Assembly (NCBI GenBank): GCA_030998015.1
Contig: JARWMV010000129.1
Span: 1 to 40,799 of the forward strand
Length of the DNA stretch: 40,799 nt
Direction: 5' to 3'
Origin: Ceratorhiza oryzae-sativae
Lineage: Eukaryota; Basidiomycota; Agaricomycetes; Cantharellales; Ceratobasidiaceae
Made by a program: the position numbers and the translations under genes. Positions 1 to 8,719 of this stretch are shown one piece after another (within the stretch, counting starts at the first letter, position 1; every line of letters begins with the position of its first letter). Under the pieces are notes generated by a model. That model searched no databases and had not been told where the DNA came from. It saw only the letters and a program-made list of their open reading frames with translations.

Positions 1-73
1 CATCCTATCCTCCGGGTGCACAAGCTTGGAAGGGTTCGGCTGTTCGCCGATTAAAAGGGTACGCGAGTTGGGT
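1..73 (+). rRNA. rnl: rnl exon, LSU rRNA domain V
   Basis: This is part of the large-subunit rRNA. The A-loop hairpin (GGCTGTTCGCC, 39-49) and the following GGGTACGCGAGTTGGGT match the peptidyl-transferase region, roughly E. coli 2490-2584. The exon is cut at the window start. At its 3' end the next rRNA bases appear only at 1592, so the intron sits after the base equivalent to E. coli 2584. The preceding domain V sequence is not upstream here; a related segment lies at 39950-40173. Confidence 0.9.
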
Positions 74-139
74 TCTTTTTTCCTCTAACGAAGGAAAACA
101 GTTTAATATAATTAATTTTTTTAAAAAAGTGTAAACCCT

Positions 140-486
140 ATAAAAGAAATAGTAATCCAAAATTTATGATAAATAAACTTTTGGAACTAATCTTAGTTAC
201 GAGGCTAACTTTTTCTAAAAGTTTATTTCTGAAGTCTTCTGGAATGTAATTTTTACATTTTTATTTTAGTAGACATGCCTTTGTTACCCAAATCTCTACA
301 GACGACCCTTAGACTCGACAGAGTCTCCCGGTCCGGGACCACCCGGGCGGAAGGGTTGGGCAGCAGATGATCCAAATTTTCGCACCAGATTCCGATGTTT
401 GGGGAAAGTTTTGAGTCTTATAATCGCCTGAATCATAAATTGTGTGGCAAATAGGGCATTCAAAATAACAGAACTCGTGTTTTCAC
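140..486 (+). ncRNA. R1: conserved structured leader of an endonuclease gene
   Basis: This is one of four related segments (others at 12390-13587, 37069-37597 and 40242-40727). Shared blocks are CTAATCTTAGTTACGAGGCT, GGGCAGCAGATGATCC, GGGGAAAGTTTTGAGTC and a terminal AACTCGTGTTTTCAC. Between the blocks, hairpins keep their pairing while changing sequence, for example GACTC/GAGTC here, GGACT/AGTCC in R3 and GGTCT/AGACC in R2. The segment ends 16 nt before the ATG at 503. It does not show a convincing group I core, and its class is unknown. Confidence 0.5.
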
Positions 487-502
487 TTTATAATTTAAAA
501 AT

Positions 503-1144
503 ATGCCAAATTCAAATACATTACTACCTGGATCATTGAATTCAGTGTTAATAGGAATCCTGCTTGGGGACGGATACATTTCGAGAACTAGTTCTACTAG
601 AAATAGTAGATTTGAAATGAGTTTTGGTCAACATTCACTATCATTTGCTGAAAAAATTGGAGAATTATTTAAAGAATTTATGAGTAATCCGGTTAAAGCA
701 GTAAATTTAAAGTTAAGAGACAAAACTTATGTGAATTATAGATTAAAAACATCTACTTTGCCTGTATTTAATCAGTATCATGACATGTTTTATAGTTGGA
801 ACTCTGAAAAAGGTAAATATGTAAAAGTAGTGCCAAAAAATATCTCAGAGGTTATGGACCCCATTGTTCTAGCATACTTGATTATGTCTGACGGAAATTT
901 TGATAAAAACAGAAACAGAGTACGTATTTATTCTAATAGTTTCACCAAAGAAGAAGTTCAAACTCTAGCTGATGCTATTAACTCTAAATTAGGAATTTCT
1001 GTAGGAGTATTACATGATCGGAAAGATCAATGGATTATAACTATTGGAGCTAAACAATTAGATTTATTGAGACAAACAGTGTCAATACATTTTACTCCAT
1101 GTATGCTATACAGACTAGGTTTATGCCGCTCCCTGGATCTCTAG
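503..1144 (+). CDS. LAGLIDADG homing endonuclease (LAGLIDADG_2 type)
   Basis: The protein has 213 residues. It has the two half-motifs of the single-chain LAGLIDADG_2 family: SVLIGILLGDGYI near residue 15 and VLAYLIMSDGNFD near residue 122. It ends with the family's MLYRLGL C-terminus. Such enzymes cut intron-less alleles and spread the host intron. The last six codons (CRSLDL) come from hairpin K1, which was inserted right at the end. Removing the 34-nt hairpin brings a TGA directly after RLGL, so the original stop was probably lost to the insertion. Leader R1 ends 16 nt before the start codon. Confidence 0.85.
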   Translation: MPNSNTLLPGSLNSVLIGILLGDGYISRTSSTRNSRFEMSFGQHSLSFAEKIGELFKEFMSNPVKAVNLKLRDKTYVNYRLKTSTLPVFNQYHDMFYSWNSEKGKYVKVVPKNISEVMDPIVLAYLIMSDGNFDKNRNRVRIYSNSFTKEEVQTLADAINSKLGISVGVLHDRKDQWIITIGAKQLDLLRQTVSIHFTPCMLYRLGLCRSLDL

Positions 1145-1159
1145 AGATCCAGGAGGCGG
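1126..1159 (+). repeat. K1 palindrome, 34 nt
   Basis: A GC-rich hairpin with a perfect CTCTAGAG centre. It is inserted at the stop codon of the LAGLIDADG gene. An inverted copy lies at 37647-37680, near the start of a GIY-YIG gene. Confidence 0.8.
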
Positions 1160-1591
1160 AGTATTTCACTTAATCAATTATCAAATTAAATTAGAGCCCC
1201 TCCCCAGATTGTTGAAATTAAATTATGCGCTCATGGCGCAGGGCAACAACATCAGGGAGAAAACTGGAGAAATTGCAAGGAAAACTTTAAAATAAAGTCA
1301 ATTTGCAGCCGAGTGCGATAAGTGAAATTTAAGAGTCATTTGCTTATCCCTATCACAGGTGGGAAGGGTGAATACCCTCCCACCTGTGATAGGGTCGAAG
1401 TTCATTTGGCGGCTTAAAATTATCGTAAAGGTTCAACGACTACCAGGTGAGCATTCACAGCAATAATCCTGGCACGAATTTCCAGCATTAATTAATCTTA
1501 AGTTCCTTGGGTTTGATTAATGATGACATAGTCTGAACAGTAGTGTGAATTACTGAAGTAGCGATTAAATGTCGCTACGATAACAAAATTG

Positions 1592-1603
1592 TTAATACGA
1601 CGT
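1592..1603 (+). rRNA. rnl: rnl micro-exon, 12 nt
   Basis: TTAATACGACGT supplies the bases between positions equivalent to E. coli 2585 and 2596. With its neighbours it rebuilds the conserved peptidyl-transferase strand: GGGT (ending 73), the micro-exon, then GAGTCAGTATGG (from 3156). Yeast mitochondrial 21S rRNA has a very similar run. Both flanking introns end in G and both upstream exons end in T, as expected for group I splicing. Confidence 0.75.
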
Positions 1604-1813
1604 AAAATATTTTATAAAATATTTGTTCCCTTAATTATTAAAGAAAATCTTACCTCTGTCAGTTGCATTTGCGGAGTTTGCCATATGAGGGACCATACCC
1701 CATATAAAAGAGAGGTTAGTAAAATAACCTTTTAGCAGCACAACATATTTATTTAACCGCTTTGCGGGATTGAGGTTCTGAAACTAGTAGTTTTATCCCT
1801 TTAATATTTTAAA

Positions 1814-2863
1814 ATGAAAACAAATAAAAATCAATTCGCCATCATAGAGCGAATTAAACGAGAAGGTTCTCTTCTCTACCCCTGCCAAGACGTGCGCTAA
1901 AGCGCAGTTCTCTAGGCAGGGTATAATTTATTCCCTATTAACCAAAGAACTAAATATCCGATTTTCTTCGATAAACTGCTTGAAAGAGTTAACACTCTTA
2001 AAGATAAATATAACATACAAGGTTTGTTCTATATTTATGAAAATGCAGAATTAAGTAGAAAAGAAATAAATAAGGATCTTATCAACAAAGGAGGAATTTA
2101 TATCTGGTGGTGTAAAATTACTGGTTTGTTTTACATTGGTTCTGCCAAGTCCTTTGTTGGTAAAAATGGTAGACTCAATGAGTATTTCCAAAAAAGCAGG
2201 TTGGAGCTTATTAATAAGACCAAAATAAGTTCTAATTTGGCTAAGGATATGTTAAAATATCCCAAAGAAAATTGGAATCTCATTATTCTCGAAGCTTCCG
2301 AAGGTTTACCCTTTGAAACTTTAAGAGAAAAAGAACAATTTTGGATGCTTTTGGTTCCTACCTATAATAGGAGTTTTGTGATAGGATCAAATGAAGGTTT
2401 ACCTATCTCAGAAGAAAGACGACAAATTATTTCTACTTTGATCTACATTTATGAAATTTCAGCCGATGGTAGACTAGTACCTAACTCTGAACAACAAATA
2501 TTTGGTGTCAAAAATTTAGCCAGAACGGGAATTGTGTCTTCTAATCAGTATGATAAAACAATTACTTCTGTAGCTTCTTGGGATGTCCAAGCACATCTTA
2601 AATCTGGAATGCCATTTAAAAACAAATTTATATTTTCAGCTGTTCCTTTGAGTGCTGAAGAACAATTAAATTGGCAAATGCCAGTTGAAGTGAAAGATTC
2701 AGGAGTATGGGTCTATGAATTTGAGACTTTGAAATTTGTAGAATATTTTGAAAGTGTCAAACTTTGTAGAGAAAAATACAACATACCTTCCTCAACGTTC
2801 AAACGAGTTAGAAAACATCGGTTAAATTGTAAAGGCTATTTGTTCAGTAATTCTAAGTTATAG
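1814..2863 (+). pseudogene. GIY-YIG homing endonuclease, interrupted by a 45-nt hairpin
   Basis: The ATG at 1814 begins MKTNKNQFAIIERIKREGSL. Hairpin D1 (1879-1923) then introduces a stop. Beyond it the same frame resumes (YNLFPINQRTKYP) and runs to 2863. The GIY-YIG module reads GGIYIWWCKITGLFYIGSAK, followed by an E-containing EKEQFWMLL segment. The C-terminal half probably binds DNA. The element plus its TA duplication is 45 nt, so removing it restores one uninterrupted protein. If it is not removed, only the part from about 1921 could be made, and it lacks a normal start. Confidence 0.75.
1879..1923 (+). repeat. D1 hairpin, family D
   Basis: This is a 43-nt palindrome (CCCCTGCC...GGCAGGG with an inner GCGCTAAAGCGC hairpin) plus a duplicated TA. 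It interrupts the GIY-YIG gene. Six other copies lie at 3657, 15401, 20190, 22883, 23268 and 39772, in both orientations. Confidence 0.85.
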
Positions 2864-3155
2864 GAAATATTTTAATATATAATTCCCCTCCCGGGGATCT
2901 ACAAAACTGACTTGCGTCGTCAAAGGAAACTTAATGCTGGAAAACCCTTATAACTTTTTTTGTACTGCTTAAATTTAAGTAGCAGTGATAATCTAAAAGA
3001 GATTGGGCAATCAGCAGGAAAATTTTATTCCTCAGAGACTTTACGTTTCCATCTTTATTGTCTCAGCACTCCAAAGAAGTGTTGAGTTAGAGATAAGATA
3101 TAGTCCGCCTTGTTTGATTGCTGACCTGAATTCCAGGTCACACAAACATTCAATG

Positions 3156-3461
3156 GAGTCAGTATGGTCCCTATCTTCCGGAGGGACAAATAGTAAACAG
3201 AGGTTGGCCTCTTCGTACGAAAGGATCAGATGGCTGTGTTTCTATAGTGTACCAATTGTTGGCTAAAGCTGGCACAGTTGGGTAGCCACAAACATAACGG
3301 ATAAGCGCTGAAAGCATATCAAGCGCGAAACCGCCCTCTAGATACTATCTTTAGTTTTCAAAACTAAATAGATAAGAAATAGAACATTTCTTGAATAGGG
3401 TGCAAGTTAAATTGTTGTGAAACATTAAGCTTAGCACTACTAATTTATCAATTGGCTGAGT
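3156..3461 (+). rRNA. rnl: rnl 3' exon (LSU rRNA end of domain V and domain VI)
   Basis: The exon opens with GAGTCAGTATGGTCCCTATC. It contains the sarcin-ricin loop as CGTACGAAAGGATCAGATGG (about 3213-3234), then GGATAAGCGCTGAAAGCAT (3299-3317) of domain VI. The 3' end is placed at about 3461 by the CTACTAATTTATCAATTGGC block that resembles the conserved end of LSU rRNA. The end is approximate. Confidence 0.85.
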
Positions 3462-3557
3462 GTTATCATATCATTTTTTTTTTTAATTTCAAATTCCGGA
3501 TTCTTCGAATCTTCTTCGAATCGCGTAACTTACGTTTACGTATCTTACGTATTGGCG

Positions 3558-3607
3558 GCCGTGTCAATTTCATTGGTGTCAATTTCATTGGTGTCAATTT
3601 CATTGAC
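3558..3607 (+). repeat. Tandem 15-bp repeat inside a palindrome
   Basis: GTGTCAATTTCATTG occurs three times head to tail. The flanking stem is GTATTGGCG...CGCCAATAC. Single-unit versions of the same hairpin lie near 3965-4004, 5673-5718 and, inverted, 14592-14634, so the loop unit was locally amplified. Confidence 0.85.
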
Positions 3608-3656
3608 CGGGCGCCAATACTTAGAACCCCTATTTTGAGAATGCTTTGCATTCTTA

Positions 3657-3699
3657 CCCCTGCCAAGACGTGCGCTAAAGCGCAGTTGCCTAGGCAGGG
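3657..3699 (+). repeat. D2 hairpin, family D
   Basis: A copy of the 43-nt palindrome with a small loop change (TTGCC in place of TTCTC). It is immediately followed by an H element. Confidence 0.8.
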
Positions 3700-3707
3700 C
3701 GAGTACC

Positions 3708-3887
3708 GTCGCGCTGGGACCGCCCGAATGGATGCCCGTAGGGCTTGGCCAAAACCACCCCCAAACAATGCAGCGTAGCTGCACATGTTTGGGGGTGTTT
3801 TTGGAAATCGCATTTCGGGCGTCCCCAGCGCGGCCGGCTCGCCGAGAATCGATGATTTGCGAAGGCAAATCTACATCGATTCTCGAG
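3708..3887 (+). repeat. H1 composite palindrome, family H
   Basis: An element of about 180 nt. It opens with GTCGCGCTGGGAC, contains the common hairpin AAACAATGCAGCGTAGCTGC, and closes with an ATCGATGATTTGCGAAGG hairpin and CTCGAGGGT. Other copies lie at 5347, 10895, 13626 (inverted), 15242 (short), 16265 (inverted) and 37911 (rearranged). Confidence 0.8.
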
Positions 3888-4226
3888 GGTGGTTTTACCG
3901 TCTCGTGTCAACATAGTTGACCGGACGGTAAAACTAACGGGTATTGGCGCCAATACTTTTAGCGTATTGGCGGCCGTGTCAATTTCATTGACCGGGCCGC
4001 CAATACTTCTTCGGTCCTTAGACAAAATGGGGTTATTTTTTGGCTTCATCAGTCAAAATTCTCCGGGGTCCCTGTGGAAGTATATATTCTACTACTGCAG
4101 CTGCCTCGTAGGGCTCCTAACCCCGCCGATGGAGGATCGTGCTAGCACGATCGTAATCGGCGGATCCGCGGCATCCAGTCATGCTTGCAGCGCGCTATGC
4201 GGCTGCCCGGCAAAACTTGCAAAAAC

Positions 4227-4335
4227 ACTGTTTTACCGTCTCGTGTCAACATAGTTGACCGGCCGGTAAAACTAAAACCCCTCAAAACGTTTTACCGTCT
4301 CGTGTCAACATAGTTGACCGGCCGGTAGAACTAAA
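4227..4335 (+). repeat. G hairpins, two tandem copies
   Basis: GTTTTACCG...CGGTAAAAC hairpins with the loop strand CTCGTGTCAACATAGTTGAC. Further copies lie at 3894, 5295, 5480, 12688, 16411 (inverted) and 37352 (inverted, inside R3). Confidence 0.8.
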
Positions 4336-4352
4336 ACCCCTAAATGACCTAA

Positions 4353-4587
4353 CCCTGTAGACCCCCAACAAGGCAATGGCCTCCCAATGCGTTGGCCCTA
4401 CGGGCCAACGTATTGGGGGGGCCATTACCTTATTGGGGGGCGGATGGGGGTAATGGCCCTCCCAATACGTTGGCCCGTAGGGCGTGCCTTACAGGCTTGG
4501 TAACGCATTGGGAGGGCCATTGCATTATTGGGGGGCAGTAGCAGCATGTACTAGTACATGCTGACGACAGGGTACTGCCGCGGGGTG
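4353..4587 (+). repeat. C1 composite palindrome, family C
   Basis: It starts CCCTGTAGACCCCCAAC and ends GACAGGGTACTGCCGCGGGG, with inner CCAATGCGTTGGCCC and GCATGTACTAGTACATGC hairpins. Family C elements end in AGACCCCC/GGGGGTCT-like inverted repeats and recur about fourteen times in the window. Confidence 0.75.
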
Positions 4588-5346
4588 AAACAACAGTTTT
4601 TATTTCAAATCAAACCCTACCCTATCTCGTGTCAACTATGTTGACCGAGATAGAGTCCAGACTAAATTTTGTGAGGACTGCACTTTGTGCAGCCCATCAA
4701 AATTTCCGGGTGCTAGTTCTATCCTGGGTGGGGGTAGATCTCAGCGCACATTTGACCCGTGGGTTTGTTGGACGAGGCCGCGCTTCTCGCGGCGAGCCCG
4801 CTATCTGTGATGCCAGGGCGGCCCTTAGCTCCAAAGGCCATTGAAACAACAAATTATCAAAGTCTGAAGTAATTAAAACATTTCTCGCTTTATTACAATA
4901 AATTATCAGGGTCCCTGTATATTTTGCTTCGCAAAATGACTTTTTCGCTTACTCCTTTGCCTTTGCCAGGAGCTAGAGAAAACCGCGAAAATATGAACGG
5001 GCCATAGTGTTCTCCGATTGGCTTAGCCAATCGGGCTCGGTCATCTCTGATGTCCGGCAGCCTATACTTCGCAAATGGTCCCCTTTGCGAGGTCCAAATT
5101 TTCGGGAGAGATTCCCTGTAATTAGGGGGAATAATCCATTTTTGCTGCAGCTACGTTGCAGTATTTCCAAAAGTTGCTGGGCCGCCAAGTCCTTAACCCG
5201 CCGATGGAGGATCGTGCTAGCACGATCGTAATCGGCGGCTCCGCGGCATCCAGTCATGCTTGCAGCGCGCTATGCGGCTGCCCGGCAAAACACTGTTTTA
5301 CCGTCTCGTGTCAACATAGTTGACCGGCCGGTACTGTTTTACTACT

Positions 5347-5475
5347 CGTCGCGCTGGGACCACCCGAATGGATGTCCAAAACCACCCCCAAACAATGCAG
5401 CGTAGCTGCACATGTTTGGGGGTGTTTTTGGAAATCACATTTCGGGCGTCCCCAGCGCGGCCGACTCGAGGGTGT
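5347..5475 (+). repeat. H2 element, shortened
   Basis: A family H copy that lacks the ATCGATGATTTGC hairpin. It is surrounded by G hairpins on both sides (5295 and 5480), showing layered insertion. Confidence 0.75.
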
Positions 5476-6483
5476 TTTACCGTCTCGTGTCAACATAGTT
5501 GACCGGCCGGTACTGCCGCGGGGAGAAATATCAGGGTCTCTCTAAATCTAATTAGATTAAGAGGGATTCCCTGTGTTTCGCGTCTTTCAGGTGAAGATTC
5601 TTCTCCATCCCATAAGACCTTACCATTACTGCAGCTGCCTCGTAGGACTCCTTTGGAGTCCGAAGAGGGCTAGGGTATTGGCGGCCGTGTCAATTTCATT
5701 GACCGGGCGCCAATACTTGGACGCGTTACGCACAGGAGCGCTGTCGTACTCCAGATGGTGAAGGGCTTTAGTCAACAAGTCCTAACACCATTTTTTTGAA
5801 ATATTTATAAGTTATGGGGTCCCTCTAACCGCGTCATGTGTATACTCACGGCACGGGGGATTTTCCTTACACCCCCTCCTCGGGCGTCAATTGACGTCCC
5901 GCCCTTTTTCAACCCTATGTTCAGTACGTCGGGCCCCCGTCGAAGGCGGGGGATTGGCGGGGTAAAATCTACAAAAATCCAAAGCGCCACCTGCCGGACA
6001 AGCCCCCCAATAAGGTAATGGCCCCCCCAATACGTTGGCCCGTAGGGCCAACGCATTGGGAGGCCATTGCCTTGTTGGGGGTCTACGATGACCGAGCAGG
6101 TAACGCGAGGTTATACTTTAGTATACCTAGGATTTTTCCGGCGGCGTTCCCGCAGGATTGCTTGGCAATTTTTGGGTCAGGAGCAGCTTAGCCAATCGGG
6201 GTAACTGAACAAAAAAACAGGGCGGTCGTTCCTATTTCTAAGTTCTGGGGTCCCTCTTAATTTTGACTGATGAAGTCAAAAACATAATTGCGACACAGGC
6301 GTCAAGGGTAACGTCGTCGTGCCGTCTTAACCGCGCCATGAGTATACTTCCGGCGCGGGGGATTCTCCTAACGCCCTTTTCCGGCAGGGCGGATGCTAGA
6401 ATAAGGCAGGCTTTATAAAATAAGTCAGCCAAATATAGGAACACAAAACATGAAGTCATAAGATCGATAAATCAAATCATACC

Positions 6484-7257
6484 ATGCTAAACACAACACA
6501 CTTTATTAGTTCTCCTTTAGAACAATTTGAAGTTACAAACTTAATAGGAATTAATGCACCTATATTAGGTTTTTTTAATTTAACTTTAACAAACTTAGCT
6601 CTTTACTCTATTGTATTATTATTTTTAACACTAGGTCTACACTTCGTGTCAAGTAATAATAGAAAATTAGTTCCATCTAAATGGTCTATTGCTTTAGAAA
6701 GTTCATTTGCAAGTATAAACACAATGGTTAGAGATCAAATAGGAACAACGAATGAAGTATACCTTCCATTCATCTATTCTCTATTCTTTTTCATTATCAT
6801 TGCTAATCTTATCGGAAACGTTCCGTACAATTATGCAATTGCAACTTCCTTAGTGGTAAGTTTAGGGTTAAGTGTAACTATTTTCCTTGGGGTAACCATC
6901 TTGGCTTTGTCAATCCACAAAGCAAGATTTTTCTCTTTCTTTATCCCTAGTGGTTGCCCATTAGGGTTAGTGCCATTATTGGTATTAATCGAATTAGTTT
7001 CTTATGTGGCTAGAGCCGCATCTCTAGGAGTACGGTTATTTAGTAATATTATGGCCGGTCACGCATTAGTTAAAATTCTATCTACTTTCTTATTCCAATT
7101 AATGAGTAGTGGAGTGATTATTGCCATAGTAATGTTAGTTCCGTTCGCACTTTTCGTTGCAATTCTTGGTCTAGAAATTGCTGTTTCTGTTATCCAAGCT
7201 TATATTTTCTGTTCATTAACTTGCTCGTACTTAAAAGACGCTATCGATCTACATTAA
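6484..7257 (+). CDS. atp6: ATP synthase subunit a (Atp6), complete
   Basis: This 257-residue subunit a forms the proton half-channels of the Fo sector in the inner mitochondrial membrane. It shows the hydrophobic N-terminus, the IGNVPYNYA segment (about residues 110-120), [16 protein letters not shown] (about 158-175), and the essential-arginine helix ASLGVRLFSNIMAGH (about 178-192). It ends CSYLKDAIDLH. The length is normal and no intron is seen. The ATG at 6484 is the first start in frame. An endonuclease gene begins only 11 nt after the stop, and partial copies of the 3' half follow at 8210 and 11963. Confidence 0.97.
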   Translation: MLNTTHFISSPLEQFEVTNLIGINAPILGFFNLTLTNLALYSIVLLFLTLGLHFVSSNNRKLVPSKWSIALESSFASINTMVRDQIGTTNEVYLPFIYSLFFFIIIANLIGNVPYNYAIATSLVVSLGLSVTIFLGVTILALSIHKARFFSFFIPSGCPLGLVPLLVLIELVSYVARAASLGVRLFSNIMAGHALVKILSTFLFQLMSSGVIIAIVMLVPFALFVAILGLEIAVSVIQAYIFCSLTCSYLKDAIDLH

Positions 7258-7268
7258 ATATAAAAGTA

Positions 7269-8120
7269 ATGACAATGTTAATGCGACTAAGAAACACAGC
7301 ATCAATATTTAACTCAATAAATGTTATGCAAAATCAATATTTACAACTAGTACGGTTTAACTCTTCTAATAGTAAATCAAGTATTATCAGCACAATTAAA
7401 CCTTCAAGTTTGTCTAATGATACTGATACAACTTCTTCAGAGGTAACGCTATTAGGCCCAGTGCAAAATTCGAAATTGAGTAATGGCTTTTTAACTAAAG
7501 AACAAAGAGCTGCCATTACAATTCCACAAGCAAAGGAGGAAATCCTGGTAGGTCTGGCCCTTGGTGATCTAAGCATGAAAAGACACCAAGCTAAAACAAA
7601 AACAGCAAATCCTGTATTACTTTTTGAGCAAGGGTTAATCCACAAAGATTACCTTTTACACCTTTACGGTATATTCCAGGATTTTTGTACCACACCCCCG
7701 AAAATTTCTGACAGATTGCCCAGCAAAGTAACAGGTAAAACCTATAGCCGAATAAGATTTCAAACTGTATCATTGCCCTGCTTTAACAACCTGTTTGATA
7801 GTTTTTATTCTGAGGGAATTAAAACAATCCCATCAAATATAGGGCAACTGGTTACTCCTCTGGCCCTTTGTTACTGGCTATGTGACGATGGTTCTTACTG
7901 TAAAACAACATCTAGAATTATTATTTGTACCGACTCTTTTTCTCTAGAGGAAGTAAATTTATTGGCTAATATTCTAAATGACAAATGGAATTTTGAGTGT
8001 TACGTCAATAAATATGGTAATAATTATAGAATACGAATTCCGAAAAAAAGCTTGGCTAAAGTGCAAGTTTTACTGAGAGACATAATGCCAAGCATGATGC
8101 TTTATAGAATTGGTCTTTAG
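7269..8120 (+). CDS. LAGLIDADG endonuclease linked to the atp6 3' end
   Basis: About 283 residues from the ATG at 7269; an open frame reaches back into atp6. An N-terminal extension rich in Ser and Asn precedes a LAGLIDADG_2 domain: EILVGLALGDLSM, CYWLCDDGSY, ending MLYRIGL. It starts 11 nt after the atp6 stop and is followed by a second atp6 C-terminal segment. That is the arrangement of mobile units that displace and replace the host gene's 3' end while supplying a resistant copy. It is one of the few intact endonuclease genes here. Confidence 0.85.
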   Translation: MTMLMRLRNTASIFNSINVMQNQYLQLVRFNSSNSKSSIISTIKPSSLSNDTDTTSSEVTLLGPVQNSKLSNGFLTKEQRAAITIPQAKEEILVGLALGDLSMKRHQAKTKTANPVLLFEQGLIHKDYLLHLYGIFQDFCTTPPKISDRLPSKVTGKTYSRIRFQTVSLPCFNNLFDSFYSEGIKTIPSNIGQLVTPLALCYWLCDDGSYCKTTSRIIICTDSFSLEEVNLLANILNDKWNFECYVNKYGNNYRIRIPKKSLAKVQVLLRDIMPSMMLYRIGL

Positions 8121-8209
8121 TGAAATTTCCTATCTGGGTGCCATTAAACTGCACACATTCCCTTTGAAAAATGATTCTTCACTCCCCTCCCTTTTGTGCC
8201 CGGGCGCGG

Positions 8210-8647
8210 GTGCCTTATAACTACACTATAACTACATCTATCGTAGTAAGTTTAGGACTAAGTTTAACAATCTTTATTGGAGTTACAATCTTAGCTTTAT
8301 CAATTCACAAAGTAAGATTCTTCTCATTCTTTATTCCATCCGGGTGCCCGCTGGGATTAGTTCCCTTATTAGTATTAATCGAGTTGATCTCTTATTTCGC
8401 ACGAGCTGTGTCTTTAGGAGTTCGATTGTTCGCTAATATGATGGCCGGTCATACTTTAGTAAAAATATTGTCTACATTCCTATTCCAAATGTTCAGTAGC
8501 AGTGTACTGGTTGCAGTATTTACTTTAATACCATTTGGTATATTTGTAGCAATCATTGGATTGGAGCTTGCTGTTTCAATCATACAAAGTTATGTATTCT
8601 GTACTCTAACTTGCTCATACTTAAGAGATGCTATTGAATTACACTAG
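8210..8647 (+). pseudogene. atp6: atp6 C-terminal duplicate, copy 2
   Basis: It covers Atp6 from VPYNY (about residue 112) to the C-terminus (CSYLRDAIELH, stop at 8645). It differs from the complete gene by many synonymous and some conservative changes. The upstream transmembrane part is missing and is replaced by unrelated GC-rich sequence. It is probably the displaced original 3' end, left when the mobile unit 7269-8120 inserted with its own replacement end. It is not expected to be made as a protein. Confidence 0.85.
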
Positions 8648-8719
8648 TGAAAATGATGTCAAATATTAATCCTTGGTTTATAACCGGTATCACGGACAGT
8701 GAATTCTTCATCAATGTCT

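Larger units (their letters stand above)
74..1591 (+). other. rnl group I intron near position L2584
   Basis: The intron splits the peptidyl-transferase loop. Joining 73 to 1592 gives GGGTTTAATACGACG, which matches the conserved rRNA in length and sequence, and the intron ends in G as group I introns do. A group I core is visible in its 3' third: an R-like element GGTTCAACGACTA (about 1430) and an S-like element GACATAGTCTGAAC (about 1526). Upstream of that core lie a separate structured segment (140-486) and a LAGLIDADG gene. The order is therefore structured RNA, endonuclease gene, splicing core. Confidence 0.75.
1604..3155 (+). other. rnl group I intron near position L2596
   Basis: This intron lies between the micro-exon and the 3' exon. 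Its core is at the 3' end, with AATCAGCAGG (about 3009) and AAGATATAGTCC as the S element (about 3096). A GIY-YIG gene occupies the 5' two-thirds. The motif CCCCTCCC lies about 20 nt after that gene's stop. Confidence 0.75.
3462..6483. repeat. Gene-free spacer made of nested GC-rich palindromes
   Basis: No gene was recognised in these 3 kb. The spacer holds copies of palindrome families C, D, G and H, plus E-type hairpins (GATCGTGCTAGCACGATC at 4136 and 5209) and degenerate duplicated stretches. One such pair is the similar segments beginning CTAACCGCG (5825) and CTTAACCGCG (6328). Short open frames here are readings through palindromes and have no recognisable domain. GGGTCCCT recurs at 4070, 4909, 5819 and 6248 and may mark old duplications. 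Confidence 0.8.

Noticed and set aside
140..486. R segments as ordinary group I cores because of GATATAGTCC in R3
   Set aside because: The matching position in R1 and R2 is a simple hairpin with compensating changes (GACTC/GAGTC, GGTCT/AGACC), not a P7 strand.
3462..6483. Several open frames of 60-120 codons on both strands
   Set aside because: They read through palindromes, are mirrored on the opposite strand and recur wherever H, C or E elements occur. No domain or start context supports them.
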